From Nocardia panacis (GTDB taxonomy: Bacteria > Actinomycetota > Actinomycetes > Mycobacteriales > Mycobacteriaceae), in the NCBI RefSeq assembly GCF_003598715.1, contig NZ_QZFU01000029.1, forward strand, positions 186,001 to 250,000: 64,000 bases of DNA, in the 5' to 3' direction. The notes under the pieces are model-generated. The model made no database searches and had not been told where the DNA came from. It worked only from the letters and a program-made list of their open reading frames with translations. Of the stretch, positions 27,184 to 37,000 are shown in pieces (the stretch's first letter is position 1; each line of letters starts with the position of its first letter). Both the position numbers and the translations under genes were made by a program.

Positions 27184-28953
27184 TTGGACCATGTGCCGAA
27201 GGCGAACGAGGCTGTGAACGAAACGGAAACCCCGGACAACACCGCATTGCGGGATCCCGAATTCTGGTTGTTTCGCCATATTCCACTGGGATTGGTGGTG
27301 CCTCTGGGTTTGCTGGCGGCCCTGGCGGGCTGGACGGCAACCATACTGCGGGCGCCCCTGTGGGCGATCATCCTCTCCGGCGCGGCCGTGCTGCTACTCG
27401 GCGCGGTGCCGGTCCGCAGGCGCTACCCGCGCAATTTGGCGGGTATGTTCGGCCGCGCGGTCGCCTTCCGCTGGCGGCGTACCAAACCCGGCAGGCGCGA
27501 TACCGCCCGCGACGCCTTCGATGTGCCGCTACCCGAGGGCGGCAGCTACGGCGTGCGCTGGGACGGCAAGCAGCTCACCACCGTCGTGCGCATCGATCCG
27601 CCGCCGGATGCCATGACGCTGTTGCGGCGCGGCTCGCTCAGCACCGACCAGGTGGTTCCACTCACCGAAATCGGTAAATGCCTGAGCCAATTCGATATCC
27701 GACTCGACTCGATCGATGTGGTCAGCACCGGTGCGCGCACGGCGGAAGCCGGTGTGGTGGCCCAACTCTACGACCGCATCCTCGGCCCGCTGCCCGCCAT
27801 CGCCCACCGCACTGTCTGGTTGGTGCTGCGGCTGGATCCGCTGGCCAATGTCGAGGCAGTGCAGAGCAGAGGCGGCGGCGGCACCGGCGCGCTGCGCACC
27901 GCCATCATCGCCACCCGCCGGGTGGCGAATCGGTTGGCCGCGCTGGATATCTCGGTCTCGGTGCTCACCTCGGCGGAGATCAATGGCGCGGTGCGCACGC
28001 TCACCAGGGGGATCGCGCTCGAAGACTTCACCGAGACGCCGAAATGTCTTGTCGCCGGGAACGCATACCTCACCAGCTACGAGATCGGCCCGGAACTGAT
28101 CGGCCCGCGCGGCTTCTCCGAGGTGTGGGCCACGCCGAGCCTGGGCACCACGGTCACCGTGCGCCTGCGTCCGGACGGCGACAAAGCGAGCCGTCGCGAT
28201 GTCGAAACCCCGATCACCATGGCCGCACTCGTGCGCTTCGATACCGCGACCGCACCGGAGGAACCGCCGGTGCCCGGCCTGCGCCCGCTGCAGGGCAGGC
28301 AGTATCGCGCCCTGCTCGACAGCCTGCCGGTGCGGGCGGGTCACGGCGACGACGGCGTGAGTGACTACCACGGCCCGCTCGCGGCACTCGAGGGCATCGC
28401 CCTGCCCACCGCGGGCTGCGGCCAGTTGATCGGCGCCGACGACCTGGGCCAGGGCATTGCCGTGCCGCTGATCGGCGCGGGCACACGGCAATTGGAGGTC
28501 ATCGGCAAACTCGACCTGGCCCAGCAGGTGATCCTGCGCGCCATCGCGCTCGGCGCCCACGCCATCGTGCACACCGACCGCCCCGATGCCTGGACCTCGA
28601 TGGTGGGCAATGTGGGCACGCCCCAGATGCTCACGCTGGCCCCGCGGGCCGCGGGCGCCAGCTATCACCCGCCGCATCCGAGCCCGTCGCCCGTCGCCAT
28701 CGCCCCGACCGCCACCGTCGTGGTGTTCGACGGGATCCCACCGACCGCGATAACCGGCGGCGCGACCATCGTGCATGTGCGCGGCCCGCAGGATCCGCCG
28801 GGGCAGTTCGATGCCGACGTGGTGCTCACCCAGGATCCGGCCGCCCCCAACCTGATCACGGTCCGCACCTCGACCGCGGCGGCGACCGTCAATATGGTCA
28901 CCACCCCGGACGAGATGTGGTACATCGGCGAATCACTGGCCGCCGCACGGTAA
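27184..28953 (+). CDS. eccE: Type VII secretion protein EccE
   Basis: Up to 589 aa. The start is uncertain: TTG 27184, GTG 27193 or GTG 27214 are in frame and none has an ideal ribosome-binding site. EccE is the peripheral subunit of the ESX membrane complex. Seen: two adjacent N-terminal membrane helices (around PLGLVVPLGLLAALAGW and LWAIILSGAAVLLLG) and a large soluble domain. It shares LGPLPAIAHRTVWL and GCGQLIGADD blocks with the second EccE at 61880-63529 (LGPLPATAHRTVWL, GCGQLIGSDD), which supports both calls. Convergent with eccA across a hairpin. Confidence 0.9.
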   Translation: MDHVPKANEAVNETETPDNTALRDPEFWLFRHIPLGLVVPLGLLAALAGWTATILRAPLWAIILSGAAVLLLGAVPVRRRYPRNLAGMFGRAVAFRWRRTKPGRRDTARDAFDVPLPEGGSYGVRWDGKQLTTVVRIDPPPDAMTLLRRGSLSTDQVVPLTEIGKCLSQFDIRLDSIDVVSTGARTAEAGVVAQLYDRILGPLPAIAHRTVWLVLRLDPLANVEAVQSRGGGGTGALRTAIIATRRVANRLAALDISVSVLTSAEINGAVRTLTRGIALEDFTETPKCLVAGNAYLTSYEIGPELIGPRGFSEVWATPSLGTTVTVRLRPDGDKASRRDVETPITMAALVRFDTATAPEEPPVPGLRPLQGRQYRALLDSLPVRAGHGDDGVSDYHGPLAALEGIALPTAGCGQLIGADDLGQGIAVPLIGAGTRQLEVIGKLDLAQQVILRAIALGAHAIVHTDRPDAWTSMVGNVGTPQMLTLAPRAAGASYHPPHPSPSPVAIAPTATVVVFDGIPPTAITGGATIVHVRGPQDPPGQFDADVVLTQDPAAPNLITVRTSTAAATVNMVTTPDEMWYIGESLAAAR

Positions 28954-28960
28954 CTTGGCC

Positions 28961-28989
28961 GCGGTCGGCGCTGTACTAGGGCCGACCGC
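28961..28989. terminator. Hairpin terminator between convergent eccE and eccA
   Basis: 9-bp perfect stem GCGGTCGGC / GCCGACCGC with an 11-nt loop in the 87-bp convergent gap. Confidence 0.6.
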
Positions 28990-29040
28990 CAGGAGGAGTC
29001 GCTGACGACCGGTACGGCACTTGCGGAAAGCAGTGCTCGG

Positions 29041-30864
29041 TCAGCCGCCGAGAGAGGCGACGATCCCGCCCAATGCCGCCTGCATATCCGCCGCCTCGAT
29101 GCGCATCAGCATCGATTCGTCGATGGCGCTCAGATCCAGTGAGGCATCGTTGGCGAGCCGGAACTCCCGCTCCTCCTCGGCCGCCTCGATGACATTGCGA
29201 ATGAACCGTCCGTTACCGGCCAGATCGATACCGCGCCGCTGCTGCCCGCTCTGGTCCACCCGCTCGGAGTTGTAGAGCCCATCGCAGGCTTTGATCAGCA
29301 ATCGCATTGCCTCATCGGATAGTTCGGAGTCGCGCGAGGTGGCGATGATCTGTCCGATCTCGCCCAGTTCGGTGGGAGTGTAGGACGGGAACTGGAGCCG
29401 CTTGGCGAAACGCGAGGCCAGACCGTCGTTGGAGGCCAGCAGGCGGTCGATCTCGCCGTCGTAGCCCGCGATGATCACCACCAGTCGGTCGCGGTCGTTC
29501 TCCATGCGGGCCAGCAGCGTATCCACCGCCTCCCGGCCGAAGGCGTCGCCACCCATCAGGCCGGTTTGGATGAGGGTGTACGCCTCGTCGATGAACAGCA
29601 CGCCGTCCATGGCGGAATCGATGAGCTTGTCGGATTTGATGGCCGTGCCGCCGAGGTTCTGCGAGACGAAGTCCACGCGTTTGGCCTCGACCACCTTGTC
29701 GGTCTTGAGCAGCCCTACACCGCAATAGATTTTGGCCACCACGCGCGCGATGGTGGTCTTGCCCGTACCGGGCGGGCCGGTGAAGGCCAGATGATTGCCG
29801 CGCGGCACACTGGCCATCCCCTTCCCGGCGCGGATCTTGGCCAGTTGCGCGGTGGCCTGCAACTTGGCCACCTGCGTTTTCACCGAGGCCAGGCCCACCT
29901 GGCGGTCGAGTTCGGCGCGCGCCTCACCGAGGACCCGCTTGGCCCGGTCCTCGTGCTCGGCCTGCTGCACCGATTCGATCGACGGCGCCGAGGCCGAATC
30001 CCACTTGTCGGTGCGGGCGTCGATATTCTCCTTGGTGGTGACCGTGATTCGGTAGGTGCGGTCGCGCATGGCCTGGGTGTTGGCCGCGAAGTCGGGCGCC
30101 TGCGAATACACGTTCTCGAACAGGGCCTGCGCCTGCTCCTCGTGGCCGGTTTCGCGCAGGCACAGCCCGCGGCAGAACATGGCGGTGGGCCGCGCCGACG
30201 GAATCGGACCCGCCTCGGCCTGCTCCATGCGCCGAATGGCCTCGCCGAACAGGCCCAGTTGCGCGCAGGCCGAACCGACCATGACGTGCGCGCCCGTGGC
30301 CAGGTAGGGGTCGTCCCATTCCGCCGAGCCCGCCAGTACGGTCATTACCTCGGGCCAGCGCTGCGTCGTGAAGTGCAGTACGCCACGGATATACGCGCTG
30401 ATGCGGTCATCGGCCTCGCGGTCGGGATCCGACAGCATCCCGCGCCGGTGGGTGGCGAGTTCGTCGAGTGTCCGCTCGGCCTCGTCGTACTGCTTGTCCT
30501 GGATGAGCTGCGCCGCCTGGGCCAGCCAGATCTCGGTGTACCCGGCGAGTGGGTAGTCGATGTAGAGACCGGCGAGGAAGCGGCCCGCAAGTGCGCGTGG
30601 CGGCAATCCGAGCCTGCGCTGTTCGCGATGCAGCGAAGTCGCGCTGGTGCGGTGCAGGTTGGCGATGACCTCCTTGGTCACCTCGCCCGTGGCGGCCCGG
30701 CCCAGCCAGGCATCGCACATGGTCGGATCCCACTCGGTGGCGCGTTGGAAGGCCAGCTTCGCGTAGTCGAGGTCGCGTGCGGATTCCTGACCGTCGATGG
30801 TCAGTCCGAGCGACAGGACTCCGGCGTCGAAGGCGCGCTGTGCTTGGCGGTTGCCGGTCGTCAT
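29041..30864 (-). CDS. eccA: Type VII secretion AAA+ ATPase EccA
   Basis: 607 aa from ATG 30864 (an in-frame TTG at 30879 is less likely). EccA is a cytosolic CbxX/CfxQ-type AAA+ ATPase that uses ATP to handle ESX substrates and their chaperones. The N-terminal half is helical and TPR-like (AQALFENVYSQAPDFAA repeat style). The C-terminal AAA+ domain has Walker A GPPGTGKT near residue 360, Walker B VLFIDEAYTL, and sensor/arginine-finger stretches with FAKRLQFP. Transcribed away from eccD-mycP-eccC. Its presence indicates an ESX-1/2/3/5-type rather than an ESX-4-type system, which lacks EccA. Confidence 0.95.
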   Translation of the reverse strand: MTTGNRQAQRAFDAGVLSLGLTIDGQESARDLDYAKLAFQRATEWDPTMCDAWLGRAATGEVTKEVIANLHRTSATSLHREQRRLGLPPRALAGRFLAGLYIDYPLAGYTEIWLAQAAQLIQDKQYDEAERTLDELATHRRGMLSDPDREADDRISAYIRGVLHFTTQRWPEVMTVLAGSAEWDDPYLATGAHVMVGSACAQLGLFGEAIRRMEQAEAGPIPSARPTAMFCRGLCLRETGHEEQAQALFENVYSQAPDFAANTQAMRDRTYRITVTTKENIDARTDKWDSASAPSIESVQQAEHEDRAKRVLGEARAELDRQVGLASVKTQVAKLQATAQLAKIRAGKGMASVPRGNHLAFTGPPGTGKTTIARVVAKIYCGVGLLKTDKVVEAKRVDFVSQNLGGTAIKSDKLIDSAMDGVLFIDEAYTLIQTGLMGGDAFGREAVDTLLARMENDRDRLVVIIAGYDGEIDRLLASNDGLASRFAKRLQFPSYTPTELGEIGQIIATSRDSELSDEAMRLLIKACDGLYNSERVDQSGQQRRGIDLAGNGRFIRNVIEAAEEEREFRLANDASLDLSAIDESMLMRIEAADMQAALGGIVASLGG

Positions 30865-31142
30865 TGCAGTCGGTCCCAAAGATATTCGATGAAGTGGATG
30901 CTTTGAAGTTCTCTACCGACCAGCCTATAGGGATCGCGTGGCACCGGTCTGTCGGATAGATTAGGTTTCGCCTTCGGTCGGTTGCAACGTCATCTCCCAC
31001 CGTCGTGAGAGAGAGCGGCCGGTCGCGCGGTGCGCGAAAATCCCTCTCACGGGTGAAATGTGGTGACCGTGCAGATAGGTTCAAGAGGTAGGTTGCTCAG
31101 TCACGTGGCTGGATTCATACAAGAGCTGGGGTCGTTCAGCAG
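30865..31142. promoter_or_regulatory. Divergent eccA/eccD intergenic region
   Basis: 278 bp between divergent starts, so it must hold the promoters for eccA and for the eccD-mycP-eccC operon. AT-rich patches such as CTATAGGGAT (about 30925) and GATAGATTAG could be -10 elements, but I cannot pick a convincing -35/-10 pair and saw no strong palindrome. Confidence 0.4.
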
Positions 31143-32618
31143 TTGACCGAGTCGTTGAGCAGTGGCTTGGGAGCCGCTGAACCCGAATTGTGCCGAGTAT
31201 CCGTCATCGGTGGTAATACCCAGCTCGATGTCGGACTCCCGGCGACCGTGCCGATCGCCGCCTTCATCGGCGATGTGGTGGCGCTGATCCAATCCCGCAA
31301 TCCGGACATCACCGAGAGCGAGGACGGCGCACCGCCTTTGCGCAGTGAGCACTGGACGCTGGCCCGGCTCGGCCGCGACGCCATCCCGCTCAGCCGCACC
31401 CTCACCGAGGCCGAGGTCTACGACGGCGAACTGCTGGTGCTGCGCGCGGTCACCGCCAAGGAGACGCCCGCGCTCTTCGATGACGTCATCGATGCCGTAT
31501 CCCGGCTCACCACGGTCGACTTCCGCGGCTGGTCCGCGGCGGCGGCGCGCTGGACCGGACTGATCGCCGCCGTGGCGGCGACCATTCTGGCGGTGCTGCT
31601 GCTGGTGCGCGATCGGTCCAATGGCTCCGATCTGGCCGCCCCCTTCCTGCTCACCGGCGTCGCGTTGGCCGCCGCGGTGGCCGCCGCCATCGCCGCGCGC
31701 AAGTACGCCGATCCGCTCACCGCGAGCTGGCTGCAATGCTGCGCGTTGCTGCTGTTCACAGCGGGTGCGGCGCTATTCGTTCCGCACGCGCTCGGCAGTC
31801 CCCATCTGCTGCTGGGCTTCTCGGTGCTGCTGGTGGCGGCGCTGCTCAGCTATCGCACCACCGGGACCGGTGCGGTGCTGACCGCCACCGCGGTCCTGCT
31901 CGCGCTCTTCGGTGGTGTCGCCGCGGCGGTGCGGATGATCTGGGATTCGGATCTGCCGAAGATCGCGGCCGCGGTGCTGGTCGTCGCCATCACCCTCATC
32001 TCGTTCGTGCCGCGTCTGGCCGCGGTGCTGGCGCGGCTGCCGGTGCCGCCGGTGCCGACGGCGGGCGCCGCCATCGACCCGGCCGATCACGAGCCCAGAC
32101 CCACCATCGAGGGCATCGGCGCGATCGGCGCCACGGCGCTCCCGTCGGCCGCAGGGCTCGGCGAACGGGCCAGGGCGGCAAACCAATACCAGACCGGCAT
32201 GCTCATCGGGTGTTCGATCGCCGCGGCGCTCGGCGCGCTCGGCGCGGCCGATCCGCTCGGCGCGGCGGGCCTGCCGGGCACGGTGCTCGCGGTGCTCGCG
32301 GCCATCGTGCTGTGCACGCGGGGGCGTTCCTTCGCCGACCTGATCCAGGCGGGCACACTCATCGCCGCGGGCTGCGTCATCGTGGTCGGCCTGCTGGCCG
32401 GACTCGGCTTGGGGAATGGCGACCTGCTGCTGCTCACCGCCGGACTACTGCTCGTCTTCGCCGTGGCGGTGGTGGGTTTCGGCGTCATCGCCCCGCACAT
32501 CGAGGTCACGCCGGTCACCCGCCGCCTGTTGGAAATCGCCGAATACCTGCTGATCTGCGCGCTGATACCGCTGGTGCTGTGGGTGATGGACGTATACGCG
32601 ATGGCCAGGAACATATGA
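31143..32618 (+). CDS. eccD: Type VII secretion integral membrane protein EccD
   Basis: 491 aa. No ATG or GTG exists between the upstream in-frame stop (31089-31091) and the body of the gene, so a TTG start (31143) is required; its ribosome-binding site is weak. EccD forms the ESX membrane channel core. Seen: an N-terminal ubiquitin-like domain (CRVSVIGGNTQLDVGLPATV through DGELLVLRAV) and then about eleven transmembrane helices from residue 140 to the C-terminus. The stop overlaps mycP (ATATGA), indicating translational coupling. Confidence 0.95.
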   Translation: MTESLSSGLGAAEPELCRVSVIGGNTQLDVGLPATVPIAAFIGDVVALIQSRNPDITESEDGAPPLRSEHWTLARLGRDAIPLSRTLTEAEVYDGELLVLRAVTAKETPALFDDVIDAVSRLTTVDFRGWSAAAARWTGLIAAVAATILAVLLLVRDRSNGSDLAAPFLLTGVALAAAVAAAIAARKYADPLTASWLQCCALLLFTAGAALFVPHALGSPHLLLGFSVLLVAALLSYRTTGTGAVLTATAVLLALFGGVAAAVRMIWDSDLPKIAAAVLVVAITLISFVPRLAAVLARLPVPPVPTAGAAIDPADHEPRPTIEGIGAIGATALPSAAGLGERARAANQYQTGMLIGCSIAAALGALGAADPLGAAGLPGTVLAVLAAIVLCTRGRSFADLIQAGTLIAAGCVIVVGLLAGLGLGNGDLLLLTAGLLLVFAVAVVGFGVIAPHIEVTPVTRRLLEIAEYLLICALIPLVLWVMDVYAMARNI

Positions 32619-34024
32619 CCGGAACGCGGCGGGGGTTCGGATCGGCCTGCGCCGCCTGGATATTCACCGCGGCCCAGTTCGGCTGGCCGGTGTCGGCCGG
32701 TGCTATCGCGCCACCGGCGGTCGATCCGGGAGCCTTCGGCGTCGCGCAGGGGCTCGGCGGTCATCCCGCCCCGCTGGAACCGACCGAACAGCGCGTGGTG
32801 TGCGCGGACCCGTTGCTCGCACATGGTGTCCCGGCCGAGGCGCCGGTGGCGCAGCGCGTACTCGACCTGCCGCAGGCGTGGCAGTTCAGCCGCGGCGCGG
32901 GCCAGAAGGTCGCGGTGATCGACACCGGTGTCAACCGGCATCCGCGCCTGCCCGCGTTACAGGCAGGCGGCGATTACGTCTCCGATACCGACGGCACCGT
33001 CGACTGCGATGGACACGGGACGGTCGTCGCGGGAATCATTGCCGCCCAGCCCAGCCCGGCCGATGCCTTCACCGGTGTCGCACCCGATGCCGAGATCCTC
33101 ACCATCCGCCAGCTCAGCCTGGCTTTCGAACCGAAGAATCGCGGCGGCGGCAATCCGCCGCCGGGCGCCATCGCCCCCTCCGGCTACGGCAATGTGATCA
33201 CCCTGGCCGGTGCGGTGGTGCGGGCCGTAGATATGGGTGCGACCGTCATCAATATCTCCGAGGTCGCCTGCAGTCCGGCGGGAGCCGATACCGCCGACGG
33301 TCCGCTCGGTGCGGCCATCAAATACGCCTACGACCGCAATGTCGTCGTGGTCGCCGCCGCGGGCAACCTCCAGCAGGACGGCGCCTGCAAGGACCAGAAC
33401 GACGGCGGCGGTTGGCAATCGGTGAAAACCGTGGCGAGTCCGGCCTGGTTCGCGCCCTACGTGCTGTCGGTGGCCTCCGTTGATCCGGATGGCACGCCAT
33501 CGCAACTCTCGCTCAATGGCCCGTGGGTGCGCGTCGCCGCGATCGGCAGGCAGATCGTGTCGCTGGACAGCAGGCCCGGCGGCGCCGGACTCATCGACAG
33601 CGTGCAGGGCCAGGACGGTGTGCATCCCATCGAGGGAACGAGTTTCGCCGCACCATACGTCGCCGGACTCGCCGCACTCGTCAAATCCCGCTTTCCCGAC
33701 CTGACCGCGGGCCAGGTCATGGATCGGATCATTCGCACCGCGCACGCGCCGGGCGATGGCCACGACGACCGGATCGGCGCGGGCCTGATCGATCCCGTCG
33801 CCGCACTCACCGCCCAATTGCCGCGCGGGGTGCTCACCGACGGGGCCGCCGACCCGCATCCGGCCGCCGCGCCGGTGGCCGCGCCCGGCCCGGATCCGCT
33901 GCCGCGCCGCGTGGCCGTCATCGGTTCGATCACCTGCCTGGCCGCGCTGGCCATCGGTGCGGCCGTGGCGATTCCGTTCCGTCGCCGCCGCCACGAACCC
34001 TTCGCCGACTCGCTCGCCGACTGA
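32615..34024 (+). CDS. mycP: Mycosin, membrane-anchored subtilisin-like protease of the ESX system
   Basis: 469 aa. ATG 32615 overlaps the eccD stop and is followed by a hydrophobic signal sequence (ACAAWIFTAAQFGWPVSAGA). Peptidase S8 with complete catalytic set: D103 in VAVIDTGV, H134 in DGHGTVVAG, oxyanion N251 in AAAGN, S343 in GTSFAAPYVAG. The C-terminal membrane helix (IGSITCLAALAIGAAVAIPF) is followed by RRRR, anchoring the protease domain outside. Mycosins stabilise the ESX complex and process some substrates. A Cys pair (EVACSPAG, DGACKDQ) may form a disulfide, as in known mycosins. Confidence 0.95.
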   Translation: MTGTRRGFGSACAAWIFTAAQFGWPVSAGAIAPPAVDPGAFGVAQGLGGHPAPLEPTEQRVVCADPLLAHGVPAEAPVAQRVLDLPQAWQFSRGAGQKVAVIDTGVNRHPRLPALQAGGDYVSDTDGTVDCDGHGTVVAGIIAAQPSPADAFTGVAPDAEILTIRQLSLAFEPKNRGGGNPPPGAIAPSGYGNVITLAGAVVRAVDMGATVINISEVACSPAGADTADGPLGAAIKYAYDRNVVVVAAAGNLQQDGACKDQNDGGGWQSVKTVASPAWFAPYVLSVASVDPDGTPSQLSLNGPWVRVAAIGRQIVSLDSRPGGAGLIDSVQGQDGVHPIEGTSFAAPYVAGLAALVKSRFPDLTAGQVMDRIIRTAHAPGDGHDDRIGAGLIDPVAALTAQLPRGVLTDGAADPHPAAAPVAAPGPDPLPRRVAVIGSITCLAALAIGAAVAIPFRRRRHEPFADSLAD

Positions 34025-34038
34025 TCGATAGAGGAACC

Positions 34039-37000
34039 ATGGTCACCGAGGGCTTCGTCCGCCGTCCCCGCATCGCCCCGCCGCGCCCCCCCGGCGGTGA
34101 AGTGGCGCTGACCTCGCCGCCGGAGATCCAGCGCAATATGCCGACGCCGCTGATGATGAAGCTCATGCCGGTCGTCATGGTGGTGGCGATCATCGGCATG
34201 ATCGGGTTCATGGTCGTGATGGGCAAAAGCCTGCTGGCCAATCCGATGAGCATGATGTTCCCGATGATGATGCTCATGTCCATGGGCGGCATGCTCATGG
34301 GCTTCCGGAATATGGGTCCCAAGGGCGCGGGCGAACTCAACGAGGAGCGCAAGGACTACTTCCGCTACCTGGACCAAATGCGGAAAGAGGTGCGCCGCAC
34401 CGGAACCAAACAGCTCGAGGCGCTGTCCTGGAGCCATCCCGAACCCATCGACCTGCCCTCGGTCATCGGCACCAGGCGCATGTGGGAGCGCCGCCCCGCC
34501 GATCCGGATTTCGGTCATGTGCGTGTCGGTGTCGGCAGTCACCGGCTCGCCACCAAACTGGCCCGCCCCGAAACCGGACCGATCGAGGATCTGGAGCCGG
34601 TGTCGACGGTGGCGCTGCGCCGTTTCGTGCGCACCCACTCGGTGGTGCATCGGCTGCCGACGGCCGTCTCGTTGCGGGCCTTCCCCGCCATCAATATCGA
34701 AGGTCCGGCCGACGAGTCGCGCATGCTGGTGCGCTCGATGATCCTGGAACTCACCGCATTCCACGGCCCCGATCACGTCGCGGTGGCCATTGTCTGCGCC
34801 GATCCCGATGGACCGGCCTGGTCCTGGGCGAAATGGCTACCACACCTGCAACATTCGAGTGTGCGCGATGGAATGGGCACGGCCAGAATGATGTACGGCT
34901 CGCTGGCCGAACTGGAGACGGCGCTGTCCTCGGAACTGCTCGAGCGCGGGCGCTTCATGCGCAATCCGCAGCCGACGCAGGGCAGGCTGCACCTGGTGGT
35001 GGTGATCGATGACGGCTACGTCAGCGGATCGGAGCGGCTGATCAGCGAATCCGGTCTGGATTCGGTCACCGTGCTCGACCTCACCGCGCCCGAGACCGGC
35101 CTCGCCGCCCGCCGCGGCCTGCAACTGGTGGTGCGCGACGGCGATATCAGCGCTCGAAGCGCGGGCGGCGTGGAGAGATTCGCCACCGCGGATGTCGTCG
35201 ACACCGCCGCGGCCGCCGCCTTCGCGCGCAGTCTGGCCCGCTATCGCATTGCCACGGCGGCCCAGATCGTCAGTCTCGGCGACGAGACACGCACCGATCC
35301 CGGTCTGATGGCGCTGTTGAAGATTACCGACGCGGCGCAGATCGATCCCGCCAAGGTTTGGCGCCCGCGCACCGCCCGCGAGCGGCTGCGGGTGCCCATC
35401 GGTGTCACACCGGACGGTTCGCCGGTGGAGATCGATATCAAGGAATCCGCCGAGTACGGTATGGGTCCGCACGGATTGTGCATCGGTGCAACAGGTTCCG
35501 GTAAGTCCGAATTTCTGCGCACCCTGGTGCTCTCCATGGTCACCACCCATTCGCCCGATGCGCTGAACCTGGTGCTGGTCGACTTCAAAGGTGGCGCGAC
35601 CTTTCTCGGCATGGAACCGCTGCCGCACGTCGCCGCGGTCATCACCAACCTCGAGGAAGAACTCTCGATGGTGGACCGCATGCGTGACGCCCTGGCCGGT
35701 GAAATGAACCGCCGCCAGGAGTTGTTGCGTTCCGCGGGTAATTTCGCCAATGTCACCGACTACGAGAAGGCGCGTGCGGCGGGCACTCCGCTCGATCCGC
35801 TGCCCGCGCTGTTCATCATTGTCGACGAGTTCTCCGAATTGCTTTCGCAGAAACCGGATTTCGCAGATCTGTTCGTGATGATCGGCCGCCTGGGCCGCTC
35901 GCTGCACGTGCATTTGCTGCTCGCCTCGCAGCGCCTCGAAGAGAACAAGCTGCGCGGCCTGGACTCGCACCTGTCCTACCGGATCGGCCTGCGCACCTTC
36001 TCCGCCAACGAATCTCGCGCCGTGCTCGGCATCACCGACGCCTACCACCTGCCCGCCATCCCCGGCTCGGGCTACCTCAAGAGCGACGCCGACGATCCGC
36101 TGCGCTTCAACGCCACCTACGTCTCCGGACCCTATATCTCGCCGACCGGCCCGCGTCAGGCCGACGGCAGGGTGTTCGGCGCGGGCGCGGCCACCGTCTT
36201 CACCGCCGCACCGGTCGCCATGCCCGAACGCGTCGAAATATCGCAACCTGGTGCGCGGCCGGCACTTCCGGATCTCCCACCGCCGCCCGGCGCTGCGGGC
36301 GCCGAGGAGGGCCTGCCCGATTCGCTGCTCGATGTGGTCGTCAAGCGCCTCACCGGGCACGGTCGTCCCGCCCACGAGGTCTGGCTACCGCCGCTGGACG
36401 AATCGCCCACCGTGGATATGCTGCTGCCCGACCCGGATTGGCGCTCACCGGTCAACCGGCACGGTCAGCTGTGGATGCCGATCGGCGTGATCGACAAGCC
36501 CTACGAGCAGAAGCGCGACGTGCTCACCATCGCGCTGGCAGGCGCGCAGGGCAATGTCGCGGTGGCAGGCGGTCCGCAATCGGGTAAATCGACCACGTTG
36601 CGCACCATGGTCATGGCCGCCGCCGCCACTCACACACCAGAACAGGTGCAGTTCTACTGCCTCGACTTCGGTGGCGGCACGCTCAACGGCCTGCGCGGCG
36701 TCCCGCACGTCGGCTCGGTGGCGGGCCGTCAGGACGTGGATCGGGTGCGCCGCACCATCGCCGAGCTCAGCACCTTGCTTCGCGAGCGTGAAGAACGCTT
36801 CAACACGCTGGGCATAGAGTCCATGAACGACTTCCGCCGTCGCAAATACGCGCAGCTCGAGGCCAGGCTGATCAACGGGACCGCACCCGATCCCGACGAT
36901 CCGCTGGCCGCCGACCATTTCGGCGATGTCTTCCTGGTGGTCGACGGTTGGGCCACCATCCGCGAGGAGTTCGAATCCCTCGAACCCGCCATCCATGCCA

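Noticed and set aside
31736..32614. In-frame open extension upstream of mycP
   Set aside because: Lies inside eccD in another frame; the signal peptide and ATGA overlap fix the start at 32615.
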